DNA of 64,000 bases, taken from positions 124,001-188,000 of the forward strand of contig JAILWI010000001.1 of assembly GCA_025699005.1 (NCBI GenBank), read 5' to 3'. Each line of letters begins with the position of its first letter. Position 1 is the first letter of the stretch. This document shows, one piece after another, positions 25,511 to 33,683 of this stretch. Source of the stretch: Chloroflexota bacterium (GTDB lineage: Bacteria > Chloroflexota > Limnocylindria > QHBO01). The notes under the pieces were generated by a model. That model saw only the letters and a program-made list of their open reading frames with translations, made no database searches and was not told the DNA's origin. Position numbers and translations under genes: made by a program.

Positions 25511-26383
25511 TCAGTCTCGCAGGTCGAGGCCGCGAATGTAGGACCGGAATTCGTCCGCGTCGTCCGACTCGAGGCCGACGGCGACGTTCGCCTTCAGCCA
25601 CCCGAGCCGGGTCCCGGCGTCGTGACGGACGCCCTCGAACTGGTAGCCGAAGACCGGCTGCTCCTGGATGAGTCCGCGGATCGCGTCGGTCAGCTGAATC
25701 TCGCCCCCGGCCCCGCGGCTCGTCTGCTCGAGCACGTCGAAGATCTTCGGCGTGAGGACGTAGCGGCCGAGCACGGCGAGGTCGGACGGCGCGTCCTCGA
25801 CCGAGGGCTTCTCGACGAGGTTGCGGATCTCGACCACCCGGCCCTCCTCGTGGAGCGGCTCGAGGATTCCGTAGCGGCTGACGTCCTCGCGATCGACGCG
25901 CTGCACGGCGATGACCGACCCGCGGTGCGCGTTGTGGGCGTCGATGAGCTGCTTCGTGACCGGCTCGCCCGTCGGATTGAGCATGACGTCGTCGCTGAGG
26001 AGGACGGCGAACGGCTCCTCGCCGACGAGATCCTTCGCCATGAGGACCGCGTGCCCGAGCCCGAGCTGCTCGCGCTGGTGCACGAACGCAACGGTCCCGA
26101 ACTCGCTGATGCGCCGGATGGTGCGCAGCATCTCGATGTCGCCGCGCTCCTCGAGCCAGCGCTCCAGCGATGGGCTCGAGTCGAAGTGATCCTCGATCGC
26201 GCTCCGGCCGGTGGCGATCACGATGATGATCTGCTCGATCCCCGAGGCCGCGGCCTCCTCGACCGCGTACTGGATGATCGGCCGATCGACGAGCGGCATG
26301 ATCTCCTTCGGGATCGCCTTCGTGGCCGGGAGGAATCGGGTGCCGAAGCCCGCGGCGGGCAGAACGGCTTTTCGGACGCGCAC
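25511..26383 (-). CDS. galU: UTP-glucose-1-phosphate uridylyltransferase
   Basis: A 290-residue nucleotidyltransferase: KAVLPAAGFGTRFLPATKAIPKEIMPLVDRP at the N-terminus is the UTP-binding signature, with EQLGLGHAVL, LLSDD, a VEKPS stretch, GRYVLTP and GGEIQLTDAI. It makes UDP-glucose for GalE, GpgS-type enzymes and envelope polymers. I place the start at GTG 26383, just before the conserved domain; an AGGAGA lies about 15 nt ahead. A TATACT -10 (26499-26494 on the minus strand) gives a leader of about 100 nt, an exception to the leaderless pattern. Longer in-frame versions would start above this promoter. Confidence 0.93.
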   Translation of the reverse strand: MRVRKAVLPAAGFGTRFLPATKAIPKEIMPLVDRPIIQYAVEEAAASGIEQIIIVIATGRSAIEDHFDSSPSLERWLEERGDIEMLRTIRRISEFGTVAFVHQREQLGLGHAVLMAKDLVGEEPFAVLLSDDVMLNPTGEPVTKQLIDAHNAHRGSVIAVQRVDREDVSRYGILEPLHEEGRVVEIRNLVEKPSVEDAPSDLAVLGRYVLTPKIFDVLEQTSRGAGGEIQLTDAIRGLIQEQPVFGYQFEGVRHDAGTRLGWLKANVAVGLESDDADEFRSYIRGLDLRD

Positions 26384-26493
26384 GGTGATCTGAGGTTCTC
26401 CTGCTACGGGTCGCCTTTGGCCGGCGCTGCTGCGTCGATCGCTCGTCAGTGCGGACGCGCGCGGCGGCGGGATCGGTCTCTCTAGGGGACGCC

Positions 26494-26499
26494 AGTATA
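26494..26499 (-). promoter_or_regulatory. -10 box of galU-pknB (TATACT)
   Basis: TATACT on the minus strand, in the 173-bp divergent region between galU and the gene at 26557. The predicted transcript has a leader of about 100 nt before GTG 26383. No good -35 match is seen. Confidence 0.45.
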
Positions 26500-26540
26500 G
26501 CAATCGGCGTTGCTCGGACCCCCATCCGGGTTCGGGACGG

Positions 26541-26546
26541 TACAAT
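26541..26546 (+). promoter_or_regulatory. -10 box of the 26557 gene (TACAAT)
   Basis: TACAAT ends 10 nt before ATG 26557. The frame is open further upstream, but such a start would lie before the transcript, so 26557 is chosen. Confidence 0.5.
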
Positions 26547-26556
26547 CGCGCCGCCC

Positions 26557-27012
26557 ATGATGAAGTCGCTCATTCGCACGTTCCGCGGTCCCAGCCGGGA
26601 CCCGCGCATGACGTACATCAGCCGTCCGATGCCGCGCGATCTGCGTGACGAGGATGTCGTCGCCGCGCTCGAGATCGCGCTCGCCGCGGACCCGAATCCG
26701 GCCTACCTCGTCGAGACGCTGCCCCCGGCCCTGAAGCAGGTGACCGGTCGGGATCTCCAGGTGCTGGACCGCACGGTCCGCGACGTCACCGGTGCGTTCT
26801 CGAAGGTGCAGGTCATGATCCGCGACGGTGGTGTCGGGAGCTGGCCCGGCTACGACGCGCTCTCCTATCCGCTCTTGGCGCCTTCGGCCAAGGCCGAGGA
26901 GACTCGCGCGGCCATCGTGGCCGCCGACGCCACCGATGGCGACGGCGAGGGTCGGGAGCCGTCGGGCCCGAAGCCCGGATGGCAGCCACCGCCTCCGCTC
27001 GAGCGACGCTGA
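26557..27012 (+). CDS. Hypothetical protein, 151 aa
   Basis: Not recognised. An alpha-helical, soluble protein with an N-terminal basic segment (SLIRTFRGPSRDPR), a central region rich in hydrophobic and acidic residues (EDVVAALEIALAADPNPAYLV), and a disordered, Gly/Pro-rich C-terminus. Residues 20-110 look like a single small domain. Coupled by TGATG to a zinc-ribbon protein, so the two may act together. The leaderless start at 26557 is supported by TACAAT. Confidence 0.6.
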   Translation: MMKSLIRTFRGPSRDPRMTYISRPMPRDLRDEDVVAALEIALAADPNPAYLVETLPPALKQVTGRDLQVLDRTVRDVTGAFSKVQVMIRDGGVGSWPGYDALSYPLLAPSAKAEETRAAIVAADATDGDGEGREPSGPKPGWQPPPPLERR

Positions 27013-27191
27013 TGGGCCGCCAGAACGTCCCGCGCGACCAGTGGCTCGAGCTCGGCCACGAGTGTCCGCGATGCGGGGAGCAGATCAGCGAGGAGGACGT
27101 CCACTCCTGGCGTCCGATGCCGGAGGACCCGAAGCTCCTCCTGCTCTACTGCCCGAACTGCGGGGACCGCGTCGAGATCAACCACATCTGA
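27012..27191 (+). CDS. Small zinc-ribbon protein, 59 aa
   Basis: A 59-residue protein with two CxxC knuckles, ECPRCGEQI and YCPNCGDRV, about 34 residues apart, which is a classic zinc-ribbon layout. The ATG at 27012 overlaps the previous stop (TGATG). The region between knuckles is Trp/Pro-rich. Such proteins bind nucleic acid or protein partners; the exact role is unknown. It is too short for default gene-length cut-offs, but the coding frame is clean and coupled. Confidence 0.68.
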   Translation: MGRQNVPRDQWLELGHECPRCGEQISEEDVHSWRPMPEDPKLLLLYCPNCGDRVEINHI

Positions 27192-27264
27192 TCGGGTCTG
27201 GGCCGATGGGTGTGCGTGACCGCGCGCGCCGATCCTCGGGCCGGCCCTGCCTGGCTGGGCGGGT

Positions 27265-27341
27265 TGGTGCCCCCAAGGGGATTCGAACCCCTGATCTCCA
27301 CCTTGAAAGGGTGGCGTCCTAGGCCTCTAGACGATGGGGGC
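27265..27341 (-). tRNA. tRNA-Glu (TTC anticodon)
   Basis: A 77-nt cloverleaf with encoded CCA. The acceptor GCCCCCA pairs with TGGGGGC, the anticodon stem CCACC/GGTGG encloses CTTTCAA with anticodon TTC, and the T arm is AGGGG-TTCGAAT-CCCCT. It reads GAA/GAG. Confidence 0.97.
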
Positions 27342-27430
27342 ATCGGGCCGAAGCGCTCCGCGCATCCTACCAGCGGGCCTGCTCCTGGGTCTCCGCCACG
27401 CCATCTGCACCCGATGACGACGACGAACGC

Positions 27431-27742
27431 TCAGCCGAGGAAGAAGAGCAGCACCAGGATGAGCAGGCCGGCGATGGCGACGGCGGCCACGAGCGCCATC
27501 AGCCCGCCGCCGATGGCGATGACGACGGCCTGGCCGTGCTCGCGGCGGCGCGCGGCGCGGCTGCCCCAGATCCAGCCCTGGCCGAAGAGGAAGAGGCCGA
27601 CGAGGGCGCCGAGGATGCCGGCCGCCAGCAGGGCGAGCACGGCGAGATCCGAGTCGCGGGTCGCCACGGCGAGGGCGGTGAGGGCGCCGGCGATGATCAG
27701 GCCCACCAGTCCGATCACGGCGTTGCGCAGCAGGGGGTGCAT
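27431..27742 (-). CDS. Small membrane protein, 103 aa
   Basis: Three predicted transmembrane helices (residues about 8-27, 33-53, 74-100) with a basic loop RAARRREHG between the second and third. No family recognised. A TAGAAT -10 on the minus strand (27757-27752) ends 9 nt before ATG 27742, so it is a single-gene leaderless unit. Confidence 0.6.
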   Translation of the reverse strand: MHPLLRNAVIGLVGLIIAGALTALAVATRDSDLAVLALLAAGILGALVGLFLFGQGWIWGSRAARRREHGQAVVIAIGGGLMALVAAVAIAGLLILVLLFFLG

Positions 27743-27857
27743 CGGCGGGCCATTCTAGCCGGTCGCCGGCGACGGGCCGCGGCGCGACCGTGGGTACGCA
27801 ACTTGCTTATCGAATGGTCCAGATCCCGATCACGAAGACCCACGAAGGAGGCGCCAG

Positions 27858-28124
27858 ATGGCCGAGGGCCGCGGCACCGACCAGAACGGCACCGCCGATG
27901 ACGGCAACATGAGCGTCCGCGAGGCGGGACGCAAGGGGGGCAAGACGACGCGAGCGCGGTACGGCGCCGAGTTCTTCCAGGAGATCGGCTCGAAGGGCGG
28001 CAAGACCGTCAGCGAGCGCTACTCGAACGAGCATTTCCGGGAGATCGGGCGTAAGGGCGGACGTCGCGTCGCCGAGCTCATCGCCAGGGCCAAGCGCATG
28101 GATCCCGATCAGCCGGCGGAGTAA
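27858..28124 (+). CDS. KGG-repeat stress protein (GsiB/YciG-like)
   Basis: An 88-residue hydrophilic protein with three copies of the stress-induced KGG motif (GRKGGKT, GSKGGKT, GRKGGRR) spaced about 20 residues apart, each following an aromatic/Glu-rich helix (FFQEIG, HFREIG). Family members protect cells during desiccation, osmotic or acid stress. It has a full ribosome site (GAAGGAGG 7 nt ahead), unlike most transcript-first genes here, which suggests strong translation. Its last 16 nt overlap the convergent molybdopterin-protein gene. Confidence 0.8.
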   Translation: MAEGRGTDQNGTADDGNMSVREAGRKGGKTTRARYGAEFFQEIGSKGGKTVSERYSNEHFREIGRKGGRRVAELIARAKRMDPDQPAE

Positions 28125-28714
28125 CGCTGCTCCTTCCAGGGATCGGCGTCGTTGTGATAGCCGTTGCGCTCCCAGAAGCCCGGGTGGTCCTCGGCCGTGA
28201 ACTCGACTCCGCGCAGCCACTTCGCGCTCTTCCAGAAGTAGGGCCCCGGCACCAGCGCGCGCAGCGGATAGCCGTGGTCTGCCGATAGGGGTTCGCCGTC
28301 GTAATGCCAGGCCAGGAGGCAGCCGGGCTGCATCGCCGTGGCCAGCGGCACGTTCGAGGTGTACCCGCCCGCGGCGTGGAAGATCACGAACTTCGCCGCT
28401 TCGGTTGGCCGGGCGACCTCGGCAATGTGCGTGAACGGCACGCCCTCCCAGCGCGTGTCGAGCTTCGACCAGCGGGTCACGCAGTGGATGTCGTGCGTCT
28501 CCTCCGTCGTCGGCAACGCGCGGAACTCGGCCCAGCGCAGGGTGAACGGCTCCTCGACCTCGCCCCACACGCGGAAGTCCCAGCCCGACAGATCACCGTA
28601 CTCGGGGACACGCCCGAAATGGAGGACCGGGAACTTCTCCGTCAGCACCTGGCCGGGCGGGATGCGCTCGGCGAGCTCCGGCGGAACGTCACGCTTCTGC
28701 CACGGGAAGACCAT
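28109..28714 (-). CDS. Sulfite oxidase-like molybdopterin oxidoreductase (MsrP/YedY type)
   Basis: A 201-residue single-domain molybdopterin-binding protein. HCVTRWSKLDTRWEGV contains the cysteine that binds molybdenum, WDFRVWGEVEEP opens the fold, and LAWHYDGEPLSADHGYPLRALVPG and KWLRGVEF follow as in the SUOX/YedY family. There is no Tat or Sec signal, so it is probably cytoplasmic, unlike MsrP. The electron donor and substrate are unknown. Convergent overlap of 16 nt with the KGG gene. Confidence 0.83.
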   Translation of the reverse strand: MVFPWQKRDVPPELAERIPPGQVLTEKFPVLHFGRVPEYGDLSGWDFRVWGEVEEPFTLRWAEFRALPTTEETHDIHCVTRWSKLDTRWEGVPFTHIAEVARPTEAAKFVIFHAAGGYTSNVPLATAMQPGCLLAWHYDGEPLSADHGYPLRALVPGPYFWKSAKWLRGVEFTAEDHPGFWERNGYHNDADPWKEQRYSAG

Positions 28715-28756
28715 GCGCGCAGCGTGCGGTTTCGGCCGCCTCGGGTCAAGACCCGA

Positions 28757-29185
28757 TCAGGGCTGCTCGACGCTCATGCCTCGTCGCTGCCGATGACGGG
28801 CTTCGAGCCGCTCGCGACGGCGTCCTTCCCGCACGTCCCACACCCCGACGACGGTGCCGAACAGCGCGCCACCGACCCACAGCATGGGGGCCAGGCCCGG
28901 CGCGTAGACCTCGGCGGGCGGGACGAATCCTTCCGGTTCGGGCGGGGGCACCGGCGGGCCCAGCAGGCGGTAGCCGATGTCGACGGTGGCGCCGAGCGAG
29001 ACCATGAGAATGGCGATCTCGATCCAGCGGTGATGGGCGATGAGCGCGATCGCAGCGACGGCGAGCACCACACCGGCCAGCGCCACGCCGAGGTCGACGG
29101 CGACGAGCCAGATGATCCCCACCCCGATGCCAAGCGCCGCGATCGCCAGCGAGACACGATCGAACTGGCCGATGAATGCGCGCAT
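28757..29185 (-). CDS. Membrane protein, 142 aa
   Basis: Three N-terminal hydrophobic helices (about residues 11-65), a Pro-rich loop (PPVPPPEPEG), another hydrophobic segment (about 95-112) and a highly basic C-terminus. No family recognised. TAGAAT on the minus strand (29212-29207) plus GGGAGGGA gives a short-leader message. Divergent from the DNA ligase gene with 62 nt between starts. Confidence 0.55.
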   Translation of the reverse strand: MRAFIGQFDRVSLAIAALGIGVGIIWLVAVDLGVALAGVVLAVAAIALIAHHRWIEIAILMVSLGATVDIGYRLLGPPVPPPEPEGFVPPAEVYAPGLAPMLWVGGALFGTVVGVWDVREGRRRERLEARHRQRRGMSVEQP

Positions 29186-29233
29186 GGTGTTCCCTCCCTC
29201 GCGGCGATTCTACGCCGCGCGCGGCGCGCCACC

Positions 29234-29239
29234 TAGACT
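29234..29239 (+). promoter_or_regulatory. -10 box of the DNA ligase gene (TAGACT)
   Basis: TAGACT ends 8 nt before GTG 29248. This decides for the GTG over an upstream in-frame ATG at 29176, which overlaps the neighbouring promoter. Confidence 0.5.
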
Positions 29240-29247
29240 CCATTCCC

Positions 29248-30987
29248 GTGACCGATCCGTCCCGTCCGTTCGCCGATCTCGCCGCCGTGGCGGCCGCAGT
29301 CGGTGCGACCCGCAGCAAGAACGCGAAGCGCGACCTCCTGGCCGCCTTCCTCAGGGAGCTTGCGCCGGGCGATCTGCCGGCTGCATGTGCCTTCTTCAAC
29401 GGCCGGCCGCTCGTCGACCCGACCGCGAAGCTCGGCATGGGATGGGTCCAGCAGGGATCGGCGCTGACTCGGGCCGCGGGGGCGGACGAGACGGCGGCAC
29501 GCGATGCGTACCTGCGCCACTCGGACTTCGGTGACGCGGCCGGCGAGCTCCTCGCCGGGATGGCACCGGCCGAGCCGCCGCCCACGATCGCCGACGTCGC
29601 GTCGACCTTCGATGCGATCGCGGCCGCGGGTCGCGGGGAGGAGCGCATCGGCCTGCTCGCGGAGCTGTTCCAGCGCGCGGGTCCGGAGGCCGGACGCTTC
29701 ATCGGGCGCATCGTGTCGCGTGAGACGCGCATCGGCCTGCGTGAGGGGTTGCTCGAGGAGGCCGTCGCGGCCGCGTTCGAGGCCGAGCTGCCGGCCGTCC
29801 GTCGCGCGCACATGCTGACCGGCGAGATCGGCGAGACCGCGCTCCTGGCGCGGGACGGCCGGTTGGGAGAGGCTTCCCTCCACGTCGGCCGGCCCATTCG
29901 ATTCATGCTCGCCTCCCCGCTCGCGGACTCGGCCGAGGTCATGCGGCGCGTGGGAGACGAGGCGTGGATCGAGGACAAGTACGACGGGATCCGTGCCCAG
30001 CTCCACGTCCACGCCGACGGAACCATCCAGCTCTTCAGTCGCGACCTCAACGACGTCACCCGCTCCTTCCCGGAGATCGTCGAGGCGGCTGCGGCGCTCC
30101 GGCCGGAGGCGCCCATCGTCATCGACGGCGAGCTCGTGCCGTGGCGCGAAGGATCGGTCCTGGATTTCGCATCGCTCCAGACCCGGCTCGGGCGCGTGCG
30201 CCCGTCGGCCGAGCTGCTGGCCGAGGTCCCGGTCGTCCTCGTCGCGTTCGATCTGCTCCACCACGGCGGACGCGACCTCATCGAGGTCGCCCTCCGGGAG
30301 CGGCGCACCGCGCTCGAAGCGCTGGCGCTCCCCGAGGTCACCGGCGAGCGGCTGCTCCTCGCGCACCTGGCGCGGGCGTCGTCGGTGGAGGAGGTGGATC
30401 GGCACTTCGACGACGCGCGCGATCGGCGCAACGAGGGCCTGATGGTCAAGGATCCGGCCTCGACCTACCAGCCGGGACGGCGCGGGCTGGGCTGGATGAA
30501 GCTCAAGAAGGCGCTCGCCACGCTCGACTGCGTCGTCGTCGGAGTCGAGTGGGGCCACGGCAAGCGCAAGGACGTCCTCAGTGACTACACGTTCGCGATC
30601 CGGGAGCGCGACGAGCCGGATGCGACCCTGCTCACCATCGGCAAGGCGTACACCGGGCTCACCGATGCCGAGATCGCGACGATGACCGAGCACTTCCGGT
30701 CGATCACGCTGCGCGACTTCGGGCGCTACCGGACGGTCGTGCCGGAGGTCGTGGTCGAGATCGCCTTCGACCGGATCATGCGCTCCGCCCGCCACCGATC
30801 GGGGTTCGCGATGCGCTTCCCGCGCATCGTCCGCATCCGCGACGACAAGGCACCCGCCGAGATCGACACGCTGGCCACCGTCGAGGCGCTGTTCGGCGAG
30901 CAGGCATCGGGGCGCATCCTCCTGGCGACCGGTGCCCGTGGCGAGACCGAGCGAATCACCGCAACGGGCGAGGCGGGCGAGACCTAG
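29248..30987 (+). CDS. ATP-dependent DNA ligase (active type)
   Basis: A 579-residue ATP ligase of the archaeal/LigB-like group. An N-terminal helical DNA-binding domain (about residues 1-215) precedes motif I EDKYDGIRAQ with catalytic Lys244, the DGE motif in VIDGELVPW, motif III FDLLHHGG, motif IV NEGLMVKDP, motif V WMKLKK, and a C-terminal OB domain with VVVEIAFD. It seals nicks using ATP. Unlike the two ligase-like proteins at 5804 and 35197, every nucleotidyl-transfer residue is present, so it is the only competent ATP ligase in the window. A leaderless GTG start is inferred. Confidence 0.93.
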   Translation: MTDPSRPFADLAAVAAAVGATRSKNAKRDLLAAFLRELAPGDLPAACAFFNGRPLVDPTAKLGMGWVQQGSALTRAAGADETAARDAYLRHSDFGDAAGELLAGMAPAEPPPTIADVASTFDAIAAAGRGEERIGLLAELFQRAGPEAGRFIGRIVSRETRIGLREGLLEEAVAAAFEAELPAVRRAHMLTGEIGETALLARDGRLGEASLHVGRPIRFMLASPLADSAEVMRRVGDEAWIEDKYDGIRAQLHVHADGTIQLFSRDLNDVTRSFPEIVEAAAALRPEAPIVIDGELVPWREGSVLDFASLQTRLGRVRPSAELLAEVPVVLVAFDLLHHGGRDLIEVALRERRTALEALALPEVTGERLLLAHLARASSVEEVDRHFDDARDRRNEGLMVKDPASTYQPGRRGLGWMKLKKALATLDCVVVGVEWGHGKRKDVLSDYTFAIRERDEPDATLLTIGKAYTGLTDAEIATMTEHFRSITLRDFGRYRTVVPEVVVEIAFDRIMRSARHRSGFAMRFPRIVRIRDDKAPAEIDTLATVEALFGEQASGRILLATGARGETERITATGEAGET

Positions 30988-30990
30988 CAT
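30985..30990 (+). promoter_or_regulatory. -10 box of the methyltransferase gene (TAGCAT)
   Basis: TAGCAT overlaps the ligase stop codon and ends 6 nt before ATG 30997. The gene may thus be transcribed separately as a leaderless message. Confidence 0.45.
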
Positions 30991-30996
30991 CCGCGC

Positions 30997-31785
30997 ATGA
31001 GCGAGATCGAGGAGCTGCCCGAGCATGTCGCCCGGAACCGCGCGGCCTGGGACGAGATGGCGGCGAGCTACGTCGCCAACGGCGAGCGGAGCTGGGCGAC
31101 GGACGAGTTCACCTGGGGCGTGTGGAGCGTTCCCGAAGCCGAGCTGCACGCGCTGCCCGAGGAGATCGACGGAAAGGACGTCATCGAGCTCGGCTGCGGC
31201 ACGGCATACATCTCCGCGTGGCTGGCTCGGCGCGGAGCGCGGCCGGTCGGGATCGACAACTCGCCGAGGCAGCTGGAGACGGCGCGCCGTCTCCAGGCCG
31301 AGCACGGCATCGAGTTCCCGCTTCTGCTCGGCAACGCGGAGAGCGTCCCGTACCCGGACGGGAGCTTCGACATCGCGATCAGCGAGTACGGCGCCGCCAT
31401 CTGGGCCGATCCGTACCGTTGGATCCCGGAGGCGGCTCGGCTGCTCCGTCCCGGCGGGGAGCTGGTGCTCCTGGGCAACGGCGTCCTCTGGATGCTCACC
31501 GTCCCCGACAACGAGGGGGAGGGACCGACCACGGATCGGCTCATCCGTCCGTACTTCGGCATGCACCGCTTCGAGTGGCCCGACGACCCGGCCGTCGAGT
31601 TCCATCTCGGGTACGGGGACATGATCCGGCTGCTCCGCCGCAGCGGCTTCGAGGTCCTCGACCTCATCGAGGTACGGCCGCCATCCGGAGCCACGGCGTC
31701 GGGCGAGTTCTGGGATCTCGAATGGTCACGCAAGTGGCCGTCGGAGGAGATCTGGCGGGCCCGGAAGCTGCCGGCGGTCGAGTAG
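30997..31785 (+). CDS. SAM-dependent class I methyltransferase
   Basis: A 262-residue Rossmann methyltransferase. Motif I is VIELGCGTAYISAWLARRG, followed by an acidic ribose contact (GIDNS), a post-I NAESVPYPDGSFD and RLLRPGGELVLLGNG. The family (Methyltransf_11-like) acts on small molecules, lipids or quinones; substrate is not evident. Genes on either side are unrelated, so context gives little help. Confidence 0.85.
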   Translation: MSEIEELPEHVARNRAAWDEMAASYVANGERSWATDEFTWGVWSVPEAELHALPEEIDGKDVIELGCGTAYISAWLARRGARPVGIDNSPRQLETARRLQAEHGIEFPLLLGNAESVPYPDGSFDIAISEYGAAIWADPYRWIPEAARLLRPGGELVLLGNGVLWMLTVPDNEGEGPTTDRLIRPYFGMHRFEWPDDPAVEFHLGYGDMIRLLRRSGFEVLDLIEVRPPSGATASGEFWDLEWSRKWPSEEIWRARKLPAVE

Positions 31786-31788
31786 CAT
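31783..31788 (+). promoter_or_regulatory. -10 box of the 31795 gene (TAGCAT)
   Basis: TAGCAT overlaps the methyltransferase stop and ends 6 nt before GTG 31795, repeating the arrangement at the previous gene boundary. Confidence 0.45.
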
Positions 31789-31794
31789 CGGCGC

Positions 31795-32394
31795 GTGGAT
31801 TCCTTCGGCGGCATTCGAGAGCCCCGGCCAACCCAGGTCGACCTGCTCACCGACGCGTACCGGGTGACCGGAGTGGTCATGACGCGCTTCCAGCGCATCA
31901 CGGACATCCTCAACCAGCTGAGCGGCTCGCACCTGACCGTGTCCCAGGCCACCATCAGCGAGCACGCCGATCCCAGCGCCACGACGTCTGCGCCAAGCGT
32001 CTCGGTCGATACGGCGGCCATCCTCGTCCTCGCTGCGCCGGACCTGAGCGGCGGCGCGAGCGCCGAGATGCGGATTCCGAAGCGCGCCGTCCGCGCGCAG
32101 CTGGCCATCCCGCCCCTGCGCTGCACCGGCAAGGTTCACATCGCCCAGGGCAGCCGCCCGCTCGACGGGCTGCTCAACGTCACCGATCGCTTTCTGCCGA
32201 TGACCGAGGTGACGATCGAGAGCGGAGCCTTCCCGCAGCTGGCGCGGACGGCTGAGGTCGTGGCGATCGCCCGGTCACGCGCGCAGCTGCTGCTCGTCAT
32301 GGACGACGAGAATCCGGACGAGCTGCTCGCCGACGTGCTGGACCAGCGGACCGCCGAGGTCTGGCTGCGCTCCGACGAGGACGCCCAGGGCTAG
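31795..32394 (+). CDS. Hypothetical protein, 199 aa
   Basis: Not recognised. The protein has a repeated mixed beta pattern: TDAYRVTGVVMTRFQRITDILNQ near residues 18-40 and a second half with CTGKVHIAQG and LLNVTDRFLPMTEVTIE, ending in a short helical acidic tail. No TM or signal. The GTG start is placed 6 nt after a TAGCAT -10 box. Convergent with the NERD-like gene, 4 nt between stops. Confidence 0.55.
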   Translation: MDSFGGIREPRPTQVDLLTDAYRVTGVVMTRFQRITDILNQLSGSHLTVSQATISEHADPSATTSAPSVSVDTAAILVLAAPDLSGGASAEMRIPKRAVRAQLAIPPLRCTGKVHIAQGSRPLDGLLNVTDRFLPMTEVTIESGAFPQLARTAEVVAIARSRAQLLLVMDDENPDELLADVLDQRTAEVWLRSDEDAQG

Positions 32395-32398
32395 CGTC

Positions 32399-33157
32399 TC
32401 AGGCCGGCCGTGGCTCCGCTCCGTGATCGTCCACGGGCCGGCTGAGGGCCTCGGACGCGTCGAGGACGGCGGTGAGCATCGTCGCCGCCGTGACCGGGTC
32501 GAGATGCCGGGCACGGCCAATGGCATTGGCCCACCACGGGGCGTTGTCGGAGGTCACGATCTCGTCCTCGGGCTCCTCGAGCGTGATGCGCGTCCGGCTC
32601 AGCGGGAAGACCGCTACCCCGCGAACGGGCACGTTGCCGAGCCCGGTCTGCGCGGCCCAGCGCGCGACGCCGACCGCGAGACCGGATGCATCCCAGCCGG
32701 GGTTCGTGCGGCAGCGGATCCAGCCGCGTCGCCCACCGGCGTCGAACTCCCAGCGCCGGCCGCGGACGCGGTAGCTCCCCTCCCAGTCGCGAACGGTGAG
32801 CGCCCGAGCCCCGGCCGGGCCGATGAGCAGCCCGTCGAGACGGGCTCCGTCGCGGATCGGGAGCCGCGGCCCGATGACGAGGGCGTAGGAATCGTCGAAC
32901 GTGGGGCCGAGCAGCCGCTCGAGCAGCGCCCCGGCCGACCGTGAGCGCCCCGGAGCCACGATCCTCAGCAGCCAGGCGCCGCCGACGCCCAGGCCGATGG
33001 CCGCCACCATCGCCAGGGTGCCGACGACCGCCGGCGAGGCACTCCCAGCAACCAGCGCGAGCGCCGCGGCGAGCGCACCGGTGACCGCCATCGCGGCGGC
33101 CACGGCGATGGCTCGCCGGCGACGGCGCCCGTCGGCGGCGGGCCGGATCACACGCAT
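32399..33157 (-). CDS. Membrane protein with degenerate NERD (nuclease-related) domain
   Basis: A 252-residue protein: basic N-terminus, two TM helices (about residues 16-37 and 44-66), then a NERD-like region with DSYALVIGPRLP, ARLDGLLIGPAGARALTVRDWEGSYR. NERD domains have a D...x-VKxWxG core resembling restriction-type nucleases; here the lysine of that core is Arg (VRDWEG), so nuclease activity is doubtful. The start is 32 nt from the divergent OsmC start. Assignment to NERD is moderately supported. Confidence 0.6.
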   Translation of the reverse strand: MRVIRPAADGRRRRRAIAVAAAMAVTGALAAALALVAGSASPAVVGTLAMVAAIGLGVGGAWLLRIVAPGRSRSAGALLERLLGPTFDDSYALVIGPRLPIRDGARLDGLLIGPAGARALTVRDWEGSYRVRGRRWEFDAGGRRGWIRCRTNPGWDASGLAVGVARWAAQTGLGNVPVRGVAVFPLSRTRITLEEPEDEIVTSDNAPWWANAIGRARHLDPVTAATMLTAVLDASEALSRPVDDHGAEPRPA

Positions 33158-33177
33158 CGGGCGATCCCTTCCTGCTC

Positions 33178-33183
33178 TACGCT
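33178..33183 (+). promoter_or_regulatory. -10 box of the OsmC gene (TACGCT)
   Basis: TACGCT ends 6 nt before ATG 33190, giving a leaderless OsmC message from the 32-bp divergent region. Confidence 0.45.
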
Positions 33184-33189
33184 TGGTGC

Positions 33190-33666
33190 ATGACGATCAG
33201 CATCAAGGCGTCGGTCGACCCGGAGAGCGGCCGCGTCGAGGCGACGACGCCGCGCGGCGTCGCGTTCACGATGGACGCCGACGCGCCGGACGACGACGAG
33301 TCGCCGGCACCGAAGGAGGCGTTGCTGGCCTCGCTCGCGGGCTGCACCGGCATGGACGTTGCGAGCATCCTCCGCAAGAAGCGGCAGGCGGTGGCGACCT
33401 ATGAGATTGCGATCGAGGCCGAGTCGGCCTCCGAGCATCCCCGCGTCTTCACCGACATCCGTGTCGAGCATCGGGTCGGTGGCGAGGTGACCGCCGAGGC
33501 GCTGAGGCGATCGATCGAGCTGTCGGCGACGCGCTACTGCCCGGTCAACGCCATGCTCTCGGCACGGGTGACGATCGAGCATCGGTACCAGCTCGTCGAT
33601 GCGGAGGGAGCCGAGCACACGGCGCTCGTCGCCGTCACCGGTCCGGACGGCGCGCGGGTTCTGTAG
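33190..33666 (+). CDS. OsmC/Ohr-family peroxide-related protein
   Basis: A 158-residue OsmC-family protein. SPAPKEALLASLAGCTGMDVASILRKKRQ holds the first active-site cysteine and ATRYCPVNAMLS the second, at the usual spacing for reduction of organic hydroperoxides. It lacks the Ohr-specific N-terminal pattern and is closer to YhfA/OsmC. It protects against organic peroxides in the cytosol. Ends 17 nt from the convergent receiver-protein gene. Confidence 0.88.
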   Translation: MTISIKASVDPESGRVEATTPRGVAFTMDADAPDDDESPAPKEALLASLAGCTGMDVASILRKKRQAVATYEIAIEAESASEHPRVFTDIRVEHRVGGEVTAEALRRSIELSATRYCPVNAMLSARVTIEHRYQLVDAEGAEHTALVAVTGPDGARVL

Positions 33667-33683
33667 GCTCGCCACGCGCCGGA

